From NCBI GenBank assembly GCA_001412365.1, contig LKUE01000198.1:1-36873 (forward strand): a stretch of 36,873 nucleotides of DNA, in the 5' to 3' direction. How positions within the stretch are numbered: the stretch's first letter is position 1; every line of letters begins with the position of its first letter. Shown here piece by piece: positions 1 to 9,483 of the stretch. The notes below the pieces were generated by a model that had not been told where the DNA came from, searched no databases, and worked only from the letters and a program-made list of their open reading frames with translations. A program made the translations under genes and the position numbers. The stretch comes from Desulfuromonas sp. SDB (GTDB lineage: Bacteria > SDB-A).

Positions 1-322
1 AAACCAATAAATTCAACAGGGCTTTTTTTCGCTGCCGTTCCTCTTCAATTAATTTTTGATAATTTACATCTTCTCCTATAAATACTGCCGCCACCATCTG
101 TTGATCTTCCCCTATGGAAGGCAAGGCAATGATTTGTCCCAGATTTTCTATGTACTTGGATACGGGGGGAAGATTTTCTTTATCAAAAACACTCTGTACG
201 ATTTTATAAAGAGGGGTGTGGATGGAAATTTTTTCACCGGTATCCACATTCAGAAATTTTTTGTACTTCTGGTTAAAATCCAGAATTTTTCCGTTTCGAT
301 CAGCAATTAACAATTGTTGCAT
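1..322 (-). CDS. PAS-domain-like signalling protein, N-terminal part only (truncated by window edge)
   Basis: Reverse complement from ATG at 322 is open to the window edge: MQQLLIADRNGKILDFNQKYKKFLNVDTGEKISIHTPLYKIVQSVFDKENLPPVSKYIENLGQ...AAVFIGEDVNYQKLIEEERQRKKALLNLL. PAS-like with a coiled linker. Missing from the ORF track because it runs off the edge. Confidence 0.6.
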   Translation of the reverse strand, partial: MQQLLIADRNGKILDFNQKYKKFLNVDTGEKISIHTPLYKIVQSVFDKENLPPVSKYIENLGQIIALPSIGEDQQMVAAVFIGEDVNYQKLIEEERQRKKALLNLLV

Positions 323-324
323 AG

Positions 325-3300
325 TTAACTATCAATTTTAGTTAGATAAATTTTTATTATATCACCTAATGCCTCATCTTGATAACTAAACCAAGAAGAT
401 GGTTTTTCAGAAAAATCAATACTCATTCCTAAAGTTTCAGCTAGAATTAATTCCTGATAGGCTTCCGCTGCCCGTTGCCAGGGCGAAGGAACTATTAAAC
501 TTAACTTAATCCGGTCGGATACTTGAAGATTTGCCTGAGCCCGGGCATTTTGAATCTGACGAATTAATTCCCTGGCCAATCCTTCTTGTTCAAGATCAGG
601 GGTAATCTTTAAATCCAAGGATACTACTAAATCCCCCTCGGAAACACAATCTGAATCAGGTTTGGCTTCCCATTGCACCTCATATTCCTGGGGAGAAAGA
701 ACTTCTCCTAAAACTTCAACTTTATCTCCCTCTCTAAACTGAAAATCGCCCTGCTTGCCTGCTTTTATCAGTTGCTGAACTTTACCTCCCAAGCGGGGAC
801 CTACCAGTTTAGCCTGAACTTTAAGCACAGGAGTTCCTAAATTGTGCGGATCATCTTCATATTTTACCTTTTTGACATTTAACTCATCCCGGATCAAGTC
901 TTCAAACTCCAGAATAGTCTCACTATGTTCCCCTGATATGCTAATTTCAGCTAATGGCTGCCTTACTCTGATATTTTCCTTTTTTCTTAAGCTATGACCC
1001 AACCTTACAATTTTCCTAACCAATCTCATCTTTTCCAATAATTCATGGTCAAAAGGAATGCTTTGATAATCAGGCCAGAATTCCAGATGAACGCTTTGTT
1101 GAAAATCAGACTTGGGGAAAGTTAAACTCTGAAAAATATATTCAGTCAAAAAGGGAAGAAAGGGAGCACAGGTTTTTGAAAACATTATCAAAACAGTGTA
1201 AAGGGTATTATAAGCAGCCAGTTTATCCTGATCATTTTCAGATTTCCAGAACCGCCTTCTGCTCCTTCTTAAATACCAATTGGTAAGTACTTCCATAAAA
1301 GCTTTAATGTAATCAGTGGCTTCAGAAATCTCATAGTTCATCATGGCTTGTTCCACGTTATTGACTGTATTATGCAGTTCGGAAAGAATATACTGGTCTA
1401 AATGATAATCACTGGAATAATCCAACTCAGCCCGGTAACCGTCAATATTGGAATACATGGTGAAAAAATAATAAACATTCCACCAGGGAAGTAAAATATT
1501 TTTTACCACTTCTTCAATACCCGTTCCTTTATCATCAATGGCAAAATTACCCCCTTTGAGTATTGGATTATCAATCAAATACCACCTCATGGCGTCTGCA
1601 CCGTAAATATTGAACATAGCCATAGGGTCAGGATAATTTCGCAGACGTTTGGATAGCTTCCGTCCCAGCTTATCCAGAATTACTCCATGACAGATTACAT
1701 TTTTAAAGGAAGGTTTATCAAACAGGGCAACTGAAAGGACATTTAAGGTGTAAAACCATCCCCTGGTTTGTGCAATATATTCCACAATGAAGTCAGCAGG
1801 AAAATTTTCATCAAACCATTTCTTATTTTCCACCGGATAATGAACATGAGCGAAGGGCATGGATCCGGATTCAAACCAACAATCCAAAACATCCGGAACC
1901 CTGGTCAAAATCCCTGTGTGGCATTGCGTACAGGGAGCTACCAGTTCATCAATATAGGGACGGTGTAGATCTTTAACTTCAACCTTGAAAAATTCATTTA
2001 ATTGCTTAATTGCTCCAAAAACTTCCTGGTGATCGCATTTATCACATTTCCATACCGGAATGGGAGCTCCAAAATATCTGTTCCTGCTTATGGACCAATC
2101 TCTAGCCCCTTCAATCCATTTCCCAAATTGCCCATCTTTAACATGTTCAGGAATCCAGTTAATTTGCTGATTGGCATCAATCAATCTTTGTTTAAACTCA
2201 GTAACTGCCACATACCAGGAAGGTAATGCTCGGTAAACCAAAGGGGTATTGCATCTCCAGCAATGAGGGTAGTTATGTTCAATGGTTTGATGCAGCACTA
2301 ATTTATGCTCTTGTTTCAGTCTTTTGATAATAGAGCGATTTGTATCAAAAACATTTTGTCCTGAATATTCGGGGATTTGCTGGGTAAACTTTGCTTGAGC
2401 ATCAATTGGACAGACCGTTTCAATATTATTATTATTACACAAATTTTGGTCATCTTCTCCAAAACCAGGAGCTATATGCACTATTCCGGTGCCCTCATCA
2501 ATCCCTACAAAGTCAGCCAATAAAACCTTAAACGCATTGGGTATATCTTTAAAATAACTAAACAGGGGTGTATATCGAAGATCTTTCAAATCTTCTCCGG
2601 TTCCTTTCCAAACCACCTGATGATCCGGCTGAAAAATTGACTTATACAGTTCATACCGGTTTTCAGCCAGGAGGTACAACTCCCCTTGATCTAAAATTCC
2701 CCAGTACTCAATATCTTTACCTACGGCAATAGCTAAATTGCTGGGTAAGGTCCAGGGAGTGGTTGTCCACACTAAAAGATATGCGGGAAAATTTTCGAAT
2801 TTATCTTTTAATTTAAACCTTAAAGTTACTGAGGGATCCTGTCTGGATCTGGTAGCATCATCCATTCTGGTTTCAAAATTTGAAAGGGGAGTTTCACATC
2901 GGGCACAATAAGATACCACCCTTTCCTTCTGGTAGATTAAGCCCAGATCATATAAATTTTTAAATGCCCAAATCACTGATTCCATGTAAGACAAATCCAT
3001 GGTTTTATATGCTCCTGCAAAATCAACCCAACGACCCTGCCTGGTTACAAACCTTTCCCATTCATCAACATATTTTAAAACCAGTTTTTTACAACCTTCG
3101 TTAAACTTATCAATACCGTATTCTTCAATTTCTTTTTTCCCCCCCAGACCTGCTTCTTTCTCCATCTCCATCTCCGCCGGCAATCCATGACAGTCCCAGC
3201 CAAATCTCCGGGGAACCCGGTATCCTTTCATGGTAAAGAACCGGGGCACTACATCTTTGACATAACCGGTAAGTATGTGTCCGTAATGAGGAAGACCATT

Positions 3301-3468
3301 GGCAAAGGGCGGTCCATCATAAAAAACATAGTCTTTTGCATTTTGCTCTTCTCTGATTTTTATTGATTTTTCAAAAATTTTATAATCTTTCCAGAATTTA
3401 AGGATTGATTCTTCGATCTCGGGAAAATTGGGCTTGGATTTTTCCTCAGGATAAATTTTTTCGTTCAT
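325..3468 (-). CDS. ileS: Isoleucyl-tRNA synthetase (IleRS2/eukaryote-like type)
   Basis: 1047 aa; HIGH-type motif PHYGHI, KMSKS-type motif KLSKR, WDCHGLPAE, DYVFYDGPPFANGLPHYGH; RBS GGAAGGAGCAAG before ATG. Confidence 0.97.
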   Translation of the reverse strand: MNEKIYPEEKSKPNFPEIEESILKFWKDYKIFEKSIKIREEQNAKDYVFYDGPPFANGLPHYGHILTGYVKDVVPRFFTMKGYRVPRRFGWDCHGLPAEMEMEKEAGLGGKKEIEEYGIDKFNEGCKKLVLKYVDEWERFVTRQGRWVDFAGAYKTMDLSYMESVIWAFKNLYDLGLIYQKERVVSYCARCETPLSNFETRMDDATRSRQDPSVTLRFKLKDKFENFPAYLLVWTTTPWTLPSNLAIAVGKDIEYWGILDQGELYLLAENRYELYKSIFQPDHQVVWKGTGEDLKDLRYTPLFSYFKDIPNAFKVLLADFVGIDEGTGIVHIAPGFGEDDQNLCNNNNIETVCPIDAQAKFTQQIPEYSGQNVFDTNRSIIKRLKQEHKLVLHQTIEHNYPHCWRCNTPLVYRALPSWYVAVTEFKQRLIDANQQINWIPEHVKDGQFGKWIEGARDWSISRNRYFGAPIPVWKCDKCDHQEVFGAIKQLNEFFKVEVKDLHRPYIDELVAPCTQCHTGILTRVPDVLDCWFESGSMPFAHVHYPVENKKWFDENFPADFIVEYIAQTRGWFYTLNVLSVALFDKPSFKNVICHGVILDKLGRKLSKRLRNYPDPMAMFNIYGADAMRWYLIDNPILKGGNFAIDDKGTGIEEVVKNILLPWWNVYYFFTMYSNIDGYRAELDYSSDYHLDQYILSELHNTVNNVEQAMMNYEISEATDYIKAFMEVLTNWYLRRSRRRFWKSENDQDKLAAYNTLYTVLIMFSKTCAPFLPFLTEYIFQSLTFPKSDFQQSVHLEFWPDYQSIPFDHELLEKMRLVRKIVRLGHSLRKKENIRVRQPLAEISISGEHSETILEFEDLIRDELNVKKVKYEDDPHNLGTPVLKVQAKLVGPRLGGKVQQLIKAGKQGDFQFREGDKVEVLGEVLSPQEYEVQWEAKPDSDCVSEGDLVVSLDLKITPDLEQEGLARELIRQIQNARAQANLQVSDRIKLSLIVPSPWQRAAEAYQELILAETLGMSIDFSEKPSSWFSYQDEALGDIIKIYLTKIDS

Positions 3469-3559
3469 CTTGCTCCTTCCAGATCTCTTGATAATATTTA
3501 AAAATTGTAATGTATAAACTATTTATCCATAGTTTACTATTTTGTTAGTTAGAGACTAG

Positions 3560-3588
3560 ATTTTATAATCGGGAATTTAAAAAATCAA
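3560..3588 (-). promoter_or_regulatory. Putative sigma70-type promoter for ileS
   Basis: Minus strand TTGATT-17 bp-TAAAAT (forward AATCAA 3583-3588, ATTTTA 3560-3565), in the intergenic region upstream of ileS. Confidence 0.4.
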
Positions 3589-3596
3589 GCTCTTAT

Positions 3597-4721
3597 CTAA
3601 TTTACGCTACGATTAAAGTTACGCCTGATAAAATCTAACCAGGTTTCGGCATCGTTTCCCGTAATTTTCCAAAAATATTTAATCCCTGTGTTTAAATCAA
3701 CATGATGCCCACAGTAATTTATAAATTGTCGGATCCTTAAGCCGTTGAACCAAAGGTAATATCTGTTCATAAAACTTTGAGTGGTTCTGGAGTTTTTTCT
3801 GCAGGATTCAATTATTTCTTCAGCCGGCCATTGTTGCAGAAACTTTTTTATATTTACTGAAGGGAACTGCAGTTCTCCCGGATATCCGGATTCAGACCAA
3901 TTGTGCAGATAGTTAAACCACTTTTTTATTTCTTCAAATAAATGAGGAGAAGGCAGTTTATTTAAATTTATTTTACCTTCTAAATATCTGCTTAAAGCAG
4001 GTCCAGTACCAAAAGGAACTCGAGAAGATACTCTAGCTGCGGGATAAGTTCGGGTAGTGTAGATGTGTTCAATATCCCCGTGTAATTTTAATTTCTGAAG
4101 GAGATAAAAATCTTCCCCCGCTTTTTTGGCAGGAAATCCCCCTACCTTTATATAAGGATCATTGATGAAAGTTATGGAAGATCCCACTGACCAAAAAGCA
4201 TAAGGAGTGCCGGTAATCTGAACCGCCCGGTAATAATATCGGAGATACAATTCATATTTAACCATGGCGTCTCTTAACTGCACATCTTCCGGCAACTGAT
4301 GCCAGCTGTCCACAGTAATACCTGCTAAATTGCTTTGATCATATTTTCTTTGTACTTCCTGGAAATAATTTGATTCCACCAGAGTATCCGCATCCATACA
4401 AAAACAGATGGTGGGAGATGGTTGATCTTTTAATCCCTGGGAAAAGCCAATTCTTCTGATTAAACCCACACTATGCTTGTCAGCGGGTATAGCATTGGAT
4501 GATGAGAACTTGTCAATTAACTTTATTTCCGGGTAGTCCCGTTTAATTTTCTTCCAGGTCATCAGGTTGTTGTCGAAAATTATTTTCGAGCAATCCCGGG
4601 GATTATTGATCACCACAATAGTTTTAACCTGGGAATAATTTTGGGCAGACCTTAAACTGTCCAACGTTTTAAAAATCCATTGATATTCAGCCATGGCCGG
4701 AATAACTAAAAGTTTATTCAT
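3597..4721 (-). CDS. Glycosyltransferase family 2-like protein
   Basis: 374 aa; N-terminal GT-A-like fold with CMDADTLVESNYF (DxD) and KAGEDFYLLQKL (ED motif); overlaps miaA by 8 nt. Confidence 0.75.
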   Translation of the reverse strand: MNKLLVIPAMAEYQWIFKTLDSLRSAQNYSQVKTIVVINNPRDCSKIIFDNNLMTWKKIKRDYPEIKLIDKFSSSNAIPADKHSVGLIRRIGFSQGLKDQPSPTICFCMDADTLVESNYFQEVQRKYDQSNLAGITVDSWHQLPEDVQLRDAMVKYELYLRYYYRAVQITGTPYAFWSVGSSITFINDPYIKVGGFPAKKAGEDFYLLQKLKLHGDIEHIYTTRTYPAARVSSRVPFGTGPALSRYLEGKINLNKLPSPHLFEEIKKWFNYLHNWSESGYPGELQFPSVNIKKFLQQWPAEEIIESCRKNSRTTQSFMNRYYLWFNGLRIRQFINYCGHHVDLNTGIKYFWKITGNDAETWLDFIRRNFNRSVN

Positions 4722-5616
4722 TTTTACTTTTAAAATATCTGTCTAAAAATCTAAGTAAAAGATGTTCATTTTTCTGTTCAAACCAATGAATTTTATATCC
4801 TTTTCTCTCCATCCTTCTAAACCATGAATTTTGTCTTTTAGAAAAAGAGATAATTGCCCTGGATAATTCCCTAGTCATCTCTTTGTAGCTTATCCGGTCA
4901 GTAATATAGAGGGTTACCCACTTATATTCCAAGCCAATAGAAGTCAACCAGTCAATGGATAAGCCCTGATCTATTAAATCTCTTACTTCCTCAATCATCC
5001 CTTGTTCGAATCTCTGTTCCAGCCTTTTCCTTATATTTTTCTTCTGAACTGACCGGGGGGCGGTAATCCCGATTATCAGATAATCATACTGGGGGATGGT
5101 GTAGGGAGGCAACTCCGAGTTGTGCTGATATTTTTTTATTTCTATATACCGGATAATTCTGCGCTTACTGCTTCCCTGGTCATATTCAACCTGCAAGTTA
5201 TCTGCAATTTTTCTTATTTCCTCCAATGATTTGTTTTCCAGATTATTTCTAAATGAAAAATCTGGCTTCACTGCTGGTATTTTATATCCTTGCACCACTG
5301 CTTCCAGGTATAATCCAGTACCCCCACAGATAATAGGTATTTTATTCCGGGAAAGAATTTCCTGGATTGCTTTATAAGCATGATACTGGAATTGCTTTAA
5401 ACTAAATCTATTCCCCGGTTCAACTATATCAATTAAGTGATATTTAATATTTCCCAGCTGATTAAGATCTTTACCCGTGCCTACATTTAACTTGCGGTAA
5501 ACCTGCCGGGAATCAGCGGAAATTATCTCTCCCCCATACCGGTGGGCGTATGCTGCGGCTAGTGCTGTTTTGCCAACGGCAGTGGGACCTAGGACAACTA
5601 ATACTTTGGGAAGCAT
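4714..5616 (-). CDS. miaA: tRNA dimethylallyltransferase
   Basis: GPTAVGKTALA P-loop, ISADSRQVYRKLNVGTGK, GGTGLYLEAVVQG; 1-nt stop/start overlap with upstream gene. Confidence 0.96.
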   Translation of the reverse strand: MLPKVLVVLGPTAVGKTALAAAYAHRYGGEIISADSRQVYRKLNVGTGKDLNQLGNIKYHLIDIVEPGNRFSLKQFQYHAYKAIQEILSRNKIPIICGGTGLYLEAVVQGYKIPAVKPDFSFRNNLENKSLEEIRKIADNLQVEYDQGSSKRRIIRYIEIKKYQHNSELPPYTIPQYDYLIIGITAPRSVQKKNIRKRLEQRFEQGMIEEVRDLIDQGLSIDWLTSIGLEYKWVTLYITDRISYKEMTRELSRAIISFSKRQNSWFRRMERKGYKIHWFEQKNEHLLLRFLDRYFKSKNE

Positions 5617-6464
5617 TAGATTTCAAACTGTTCTAAAAATCTGGTGATAATATCAGAAATTATTACCCCTCCGCATTTTGCCGCCCGTACCACTTCCACT
5701 TCATCAATAAACGACATCACCCCGGGATCGTTTACATTGGTAATTACTGACATCCCCAAAACATTCATGCCCATATGGGCTGCCGCAATAACTTCCGGCA
5801 CGGTGGACATTCCTACCGCATCCGCCCCTAATATTTTAAGCATTCTGGTTTCTGCCCCGGTTTCAAAACTTGGTCCCACTAGTCCCGCATAAATCCCAAA
5901 ATGCAACTTAATATTAAGTTCTCGGGATATTTCATCTGCTTTTTGGATATATTTAGGAGAATAAGCATGGGCAATCATGGGGAATCTAGTCCCCAGAGTT
6001 TCCAGATTTGGTCCGATCAGAGGATTTGTGCCCATAAGGTTTAGATGATCTTCAATAACCATTACCTCCCCCGACTCCATATCCTCATTCAACCCTCCCG
6101 CCGCATTGGTAACAATCAAGGTTTTAGTTCCAAGCCAGGATATCATTCTAAGAGGGCGTACAACTTCTCTGGCTGTATATCCTTCATACAAATGCAGTCT
6201 TCCGGTCATCACCGCCACCCGATGACCGGAAAGTGTTCCAAACAGTATCTGTTTATGATGAAAAGGAGCAGAAGGCACTGAAATCCCGGGAACATCAGAC
6301 ATCTCCACGGTTATCTCAATATCCAAGTAAGGCTCAAGGCATTCTGCCAAACCCGAGCCCATTACCATCAGTATTTCTGGTTCACCCACATCCTGTTGAT
6401 CCAACCAATTGGCTCCGTTGGCAATAATCTGATATTCCCGTTTAGCTGCATTATCTATCATCAT
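5616..6464 (-). CDS. Purine nucleoside phosphorylase, trimeric type I
   Basis: MGSGLAE, GRLHLYEGY, TNAAGGLN, GPSFETGAE, MSTVPEVIAA, VITNVNDPG motifs. Confidence 0.92.
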   Translation of the reverse strand: MMIDNAAKREYQIIANGANWLDQQDVGEPEILMVMGSGLAECLEPYLDIEITVEMSDVPGISVPSAPFHHKQILFGTLSGHRVAVMTGRLHLYEGYTAREVVRPLRMISWLGTKTLIVTNAAGGLNEDMESGEVMVIEDHLNLMGTNPLIGPNLETLGTRFPMIAHAYSPKYIQKADEISRELNIKLHFGIYAGLVGPSFETGAETRMLKILGADAVGMSTVPEVIAAAHMGMNVLGMSVITNVNDPGVMSFIDEVEVVRAAKCGGVIISDIITRFLEQFEI

Positions 6465-6469
6465 AATTC

Positions 6470-9319
6470 CTAAAACATAATAAACTTGCAGTAGCTTCTC
6501 TGATCATTGTTCTTAACTACTGCAAAATAACTCCCTGCCGATACTGGATTTTGTTGTGCTCTTTGTTCCCATGTATAAGTGCCCGGTTGAATCAGGTCCG
6601 TTTCAAATATCTTTCTTCCGCTGACATCGAAAATCATCAGTTGACCGGGATTTTGGGGACTGACTCCACTCACTTCAAAAATCATCTGTTGACTTCCTAA
6701 GGTCATCACCGGTCTAATTTGTAATTTTTCTCCGGGGGGATTAACCCCAATGGGCTGTTCAACTCCCAGGGGATTATAAATTCTGATATCATCTACATAC
6801 CACCCTTCATCCACTATCATGTAATCTGAATACAATCTAAATCTAAATTGAACCGTAGTGCCGCTGGGAATAGAATTGAGATCTAAACTGGCCTGCTGCC
6901 AGCTTCCATTGGTGCCAGTTAAGCTTCTCAAACTATTCCAGTTAGAACCGTCGGTTGAATATTCCACATGAACATAATCCCATCCTGATTCCACTTCATA
7001 CCATTCCCAAAATTCAAGCACACAACCACTGGCAATTACCACCGGAGGGGTAACCAGGGAGGCATCCATGTTATTGCTGTACTGCCAACTTCCTTCATTG
7101 CCACAATACCAGCTGTGAGTGGGGGAATGGGATTTATGGGTAGTAATATGCCACAAATCATTACTTCCCGAATGAGTCCAGGAGCCCTGCCCATTTTCCA
7201 CTGAATCACAAAATTCCTGGAAACCGACAAATACACTTACAGTATCCATGATGGTAAATTCACCTGAACCGGTGATTTCCACCTCAATATCAACCAGAGT
7301 GCCCAAGGGCATGGCTGCTGAAAAAGACATAGAAAATGCAGGCAGATCAACCGTATCTCCGGAAGCTAAACTAGATATAAAATAAGAGGAATCATACAAA
7401 GTTACTCCTGAAGTCAGGGAGGTAATTGCAGTATTGACATTGGTAGCATTAGCCATTCCCACATTGCTCAGGGAAAGGAATAATTCCGCACTGTCTCCGG
7501 GATAAGGCAGCACCGGATCAAAATTATAATCTACAATGCTCACGGACGCTTCCTGGGGTCGTCCGTAGTTAACCACTCCGTCTAAATCGTAACCAGGATA
7601 ACTTCCTGAATAGGAACCGTCTCCGTCATCCACCAGCATAAGGTACCGGGCTTGGGACAAACCGGTGCCGGAGATATCAATTTCCCCAGTCCCGTTTACC
7701 ATTCCTGCAAATTCCCAGGGTCCAGACCAGGTGGGATTATTCCCCACATAAACACTGCAGGCTTCAGTGGTTCCGTCATTTCCTTCAAAGACCTTCAGGT
7801 CAAATCCGGATTTATTGAACACAGGATGAGCTGGTCCCATATCCAAGATTATCCATCCATCCCTTTGACCACTTTGGCTGGCTGCTCCCAGAGAGACAAA
7901 ATTGCCATCAGGTGCGCCTAAACTGTGGGGGGTTACCGTATGGTTCTGGTCGTTGTAATTGGGAACATTGCACAGCACCACTCTAAACCCATAAGAAGTA
8001 TCCTGGGGGGATAAAGAAACATCAACCCGGGTACAGGTATCCGCATAAGTAGTTATTCCACTGATTATTTTTTCCTGGTATCCCGGAGCGCTTACCCGGA
8101 TAGAATAGGTTCCGGGAAGGGTGTAGCGGTGATAGTCTCCGAAATTCTGATCAGTGTAGATTGGCCAGTCTTTCTCTATGACGGTTATCCTTGCCCACAG
8201 AGGATCTCCGCTAATAGAATCAGTTACATATCCGGCAATCCCCTGTCCAGCTACTCTGATCATTTCAAACATGGCGCTGTCATTTAAGGTACAGATTCCA
8301 TTTAATACATTAGCCGGAGGATTTTTAGTGCTATACACTTCCACCGTGGATCCGATACATCCGGAAATTCCGTAGTCATAATCTTTGGTGGGACCATTGA
8401 TATAGTACATGCAATGTGATCCCTGTTCATGAGGATAACCGGTAATGGCTGAATAAATTGACCACACTGCATTGTAGGCATCGTGGTCGTAAGGTCTGTC
8501 ATAATGATAGCTCCAGGCTTGTGAAATTTGTACGGTGCCGGTGTGATAAGATGCGGCTACGGTAAAATTACGGCTATCCATTAAGCTTCGCAATGCCTGT
8601 GATTCAGGCTGGGAGAAGGGATACTGGCTTCCTCCTTCCCTATCCCACATATATCCGTATTCTCTATTTAAATCAATTCCATTGGCATTATACCTGGTCA
8701 GAGATTCCCGTCCATCCGGATTTATCATCGGAGCTATCCAGATATCCCGGTTGTTTACATAACTGGTTATATAAGATATGCTCCCGTAACCCTCGCACAG
8801 TCTTTTAGCCAGCCACAGACATACTTCCGAAGCGGGGGTTTCATCACCATGATGTAAGCCGTCAAAACGCACTTCCGGCTCAAATTCATCCTGATCAGGA
8901 TTATCAGTTATCCTCATCACCTGGATTACTCTTCCCTGTACTGAATAACCCAGGGTATCCACTCTGACTATATCAGGATTGGCTTGAGCCAGACTTTCCA
9001 CAAAAGCAACGGTCTGAGCATGGTTGTGATAGGCGGCAAAATCAGGTTGGGAGAACAGTTGTCGTAAGTACTTGCTGTAGTCGGGGATAATAATTTCAAC
9101 CGGATATCCCCGGGACATTATCCGGGCGACTTCAGCTTCGGTCAGCACCACTTCTATCTGATTGGGTGAAACTACTCTATCCGGTACAATCTTAATTTCC
9201 CTGCATTCCTGCCTTATATCCGAAGAAGGTAAAGTAATCCTAACCACTTGTTCTAATCCCCAGGCAGAGGAAGAAAACAAAACAATTAGCATAACCGGTA
9301 GGATAATGATGCGTTTCAA
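6470..9319 (-). CDS. Secreted M14-family zinc carboxypeptidase with C-terminal FlgD/sorting-like domain
   Basis: HHGDETPASE (HxxE zinc ligands), NANGIDLNREY, SYHTG, GSTVEVYS; carboxypeptidase-regulatory-like, CARDB-like and jelly-roll-like modules; C-terminal MIFDVSGRKIFE...GSYFAVVKNNDQRSYCKFIMF. Start reassigned from 9400 to TTG at 9319, preceded by GGAGGGAATTAAA and followed by a signal peptide LKRIIILPVMLIVLFSSSAWG. Confidence 0.88.
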   Translation of the reverse strand: MKRIIILPVMLIVLFSSSAWGLEQVVRITLPSSDIRQECREIKIVPDRVVSPNQIEVVLTEAEVARIMSRGYPVEIIIPDYSKYLRQLFSQPDFAAYHNHAQTVAFVESLAQANPDIVRVDTLGYSVQGRVIQVMRITDNPDQDEFEPEVRFDGLHHGDETPASEVCLWLAKRLCEGYGSISYITSYVNNRDIWIAPMINPDGRESLTRYNANGIDLNREYGYMWDREGGSQYPFSQPESQALRSLMDSRNFTVAASYHTGTVQISQAWSYHYDRPYDHDAYNAVWSIYSAITGYPHEQGSHCMYYINGPTKDYDYGISGCIGSTVEVYSTKNPPANVLNGICTLNDSAMFEMIRVAGQGIAGYVTDSISGDPLWARITVIEKDWPIYTDQNFGDYHRYTLPGTYSIRVSAPGYQEKIISGITTYADTCTRVDVSLSPQDTSYGFRVVLCNVPNYNDQNHTVTPHSLGAPDGNFVSLGAASQSGQRDGWIILDMGPAHPVFNKSGFDLKVFEGNDGTTEACSVYVGNNPTWSGPWEFAGMVNGTGEIDISGTGLSQARYLMLVDDGDGSYSGSYPGYDLDGVVNYGRPQEASVSIVDYNFDPVLPYPGDSAELFLSLSNVGMANATNVNTAITSLTSGVTLYDSSYFISSLASGDTVDLPAFSMSFSAAMPLGTLVDIEVEITGSGEFTIMDTVSVFVGFQEFCDSVENGQGSWTHSGSNDLWHITTHKSHSPTHSWYCGNEGSWQYSNNMDASLVTPPVVIASGCVLEFWEWYEVESGWDYVHVEYSTDGSNWNSLRSLTGTNGSWQQASLDLNSIPSGTTVQFRFRLYSDYMIVDEGWYVDDIRIYNPLGVEQPIGVNPPGEKLQIRPVMTLGSQQMIFEVSGVSPQNPGQLMIFDVSGRKIFETDLIQPGTYTWEQRAQQNPVSAGSYFAVVKNNDQRSYCKFIMF

Positions 9320-9406
9320 TTTAATTCCCTCCGTAAAAGATGTTTTAACTAAATGAAAATTGAATTTTACAAATGATAACATAAATTTATAATTTCCCAA
9401 ATTAAA

Positions 9407-9435
9407 TTGATGTTGACGTTGCCTGATGCTATAAA
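9407..9435 (+). promoter_or_regulatory. Putative sigma70-type promoter for gcvT operon
   Basis: TTGATG (9407-9412), 17 bp, TATAAA (9430-9435), in the divergent intergenic region. Confidence 0.5.
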
Positions 9436-9483
9436 ATATCCTATATGTTATTTAACATTCACAATTAAATTTAAGGAGCATTG

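Noticed and set aside
56-310. 84-aa plus-strand ORF at the window start
   Set aside because: Antisense to the open, truncated PAS-like reading frame on the minus strand; no RBS and no recognisable domain.
3469-3596. T-box riboswitch upstream of ileS
   Set aside because: The leader is too short and I do not see the T-box element or a terminator/antiterminator pair.
5644-6427. Antisense ORFs over the purine nucleoside phosphorylase gene
   Set aside because: Typical shadow ORFs opposite a strongly supported coding sequence; low-complexity or non-domain products.
9401-9483. Glycine riboswitch upstream of gcvT
   Set aside because: The leader after the likely promoter is only about 40 nt and lacks glycine-aptamer sequence features.
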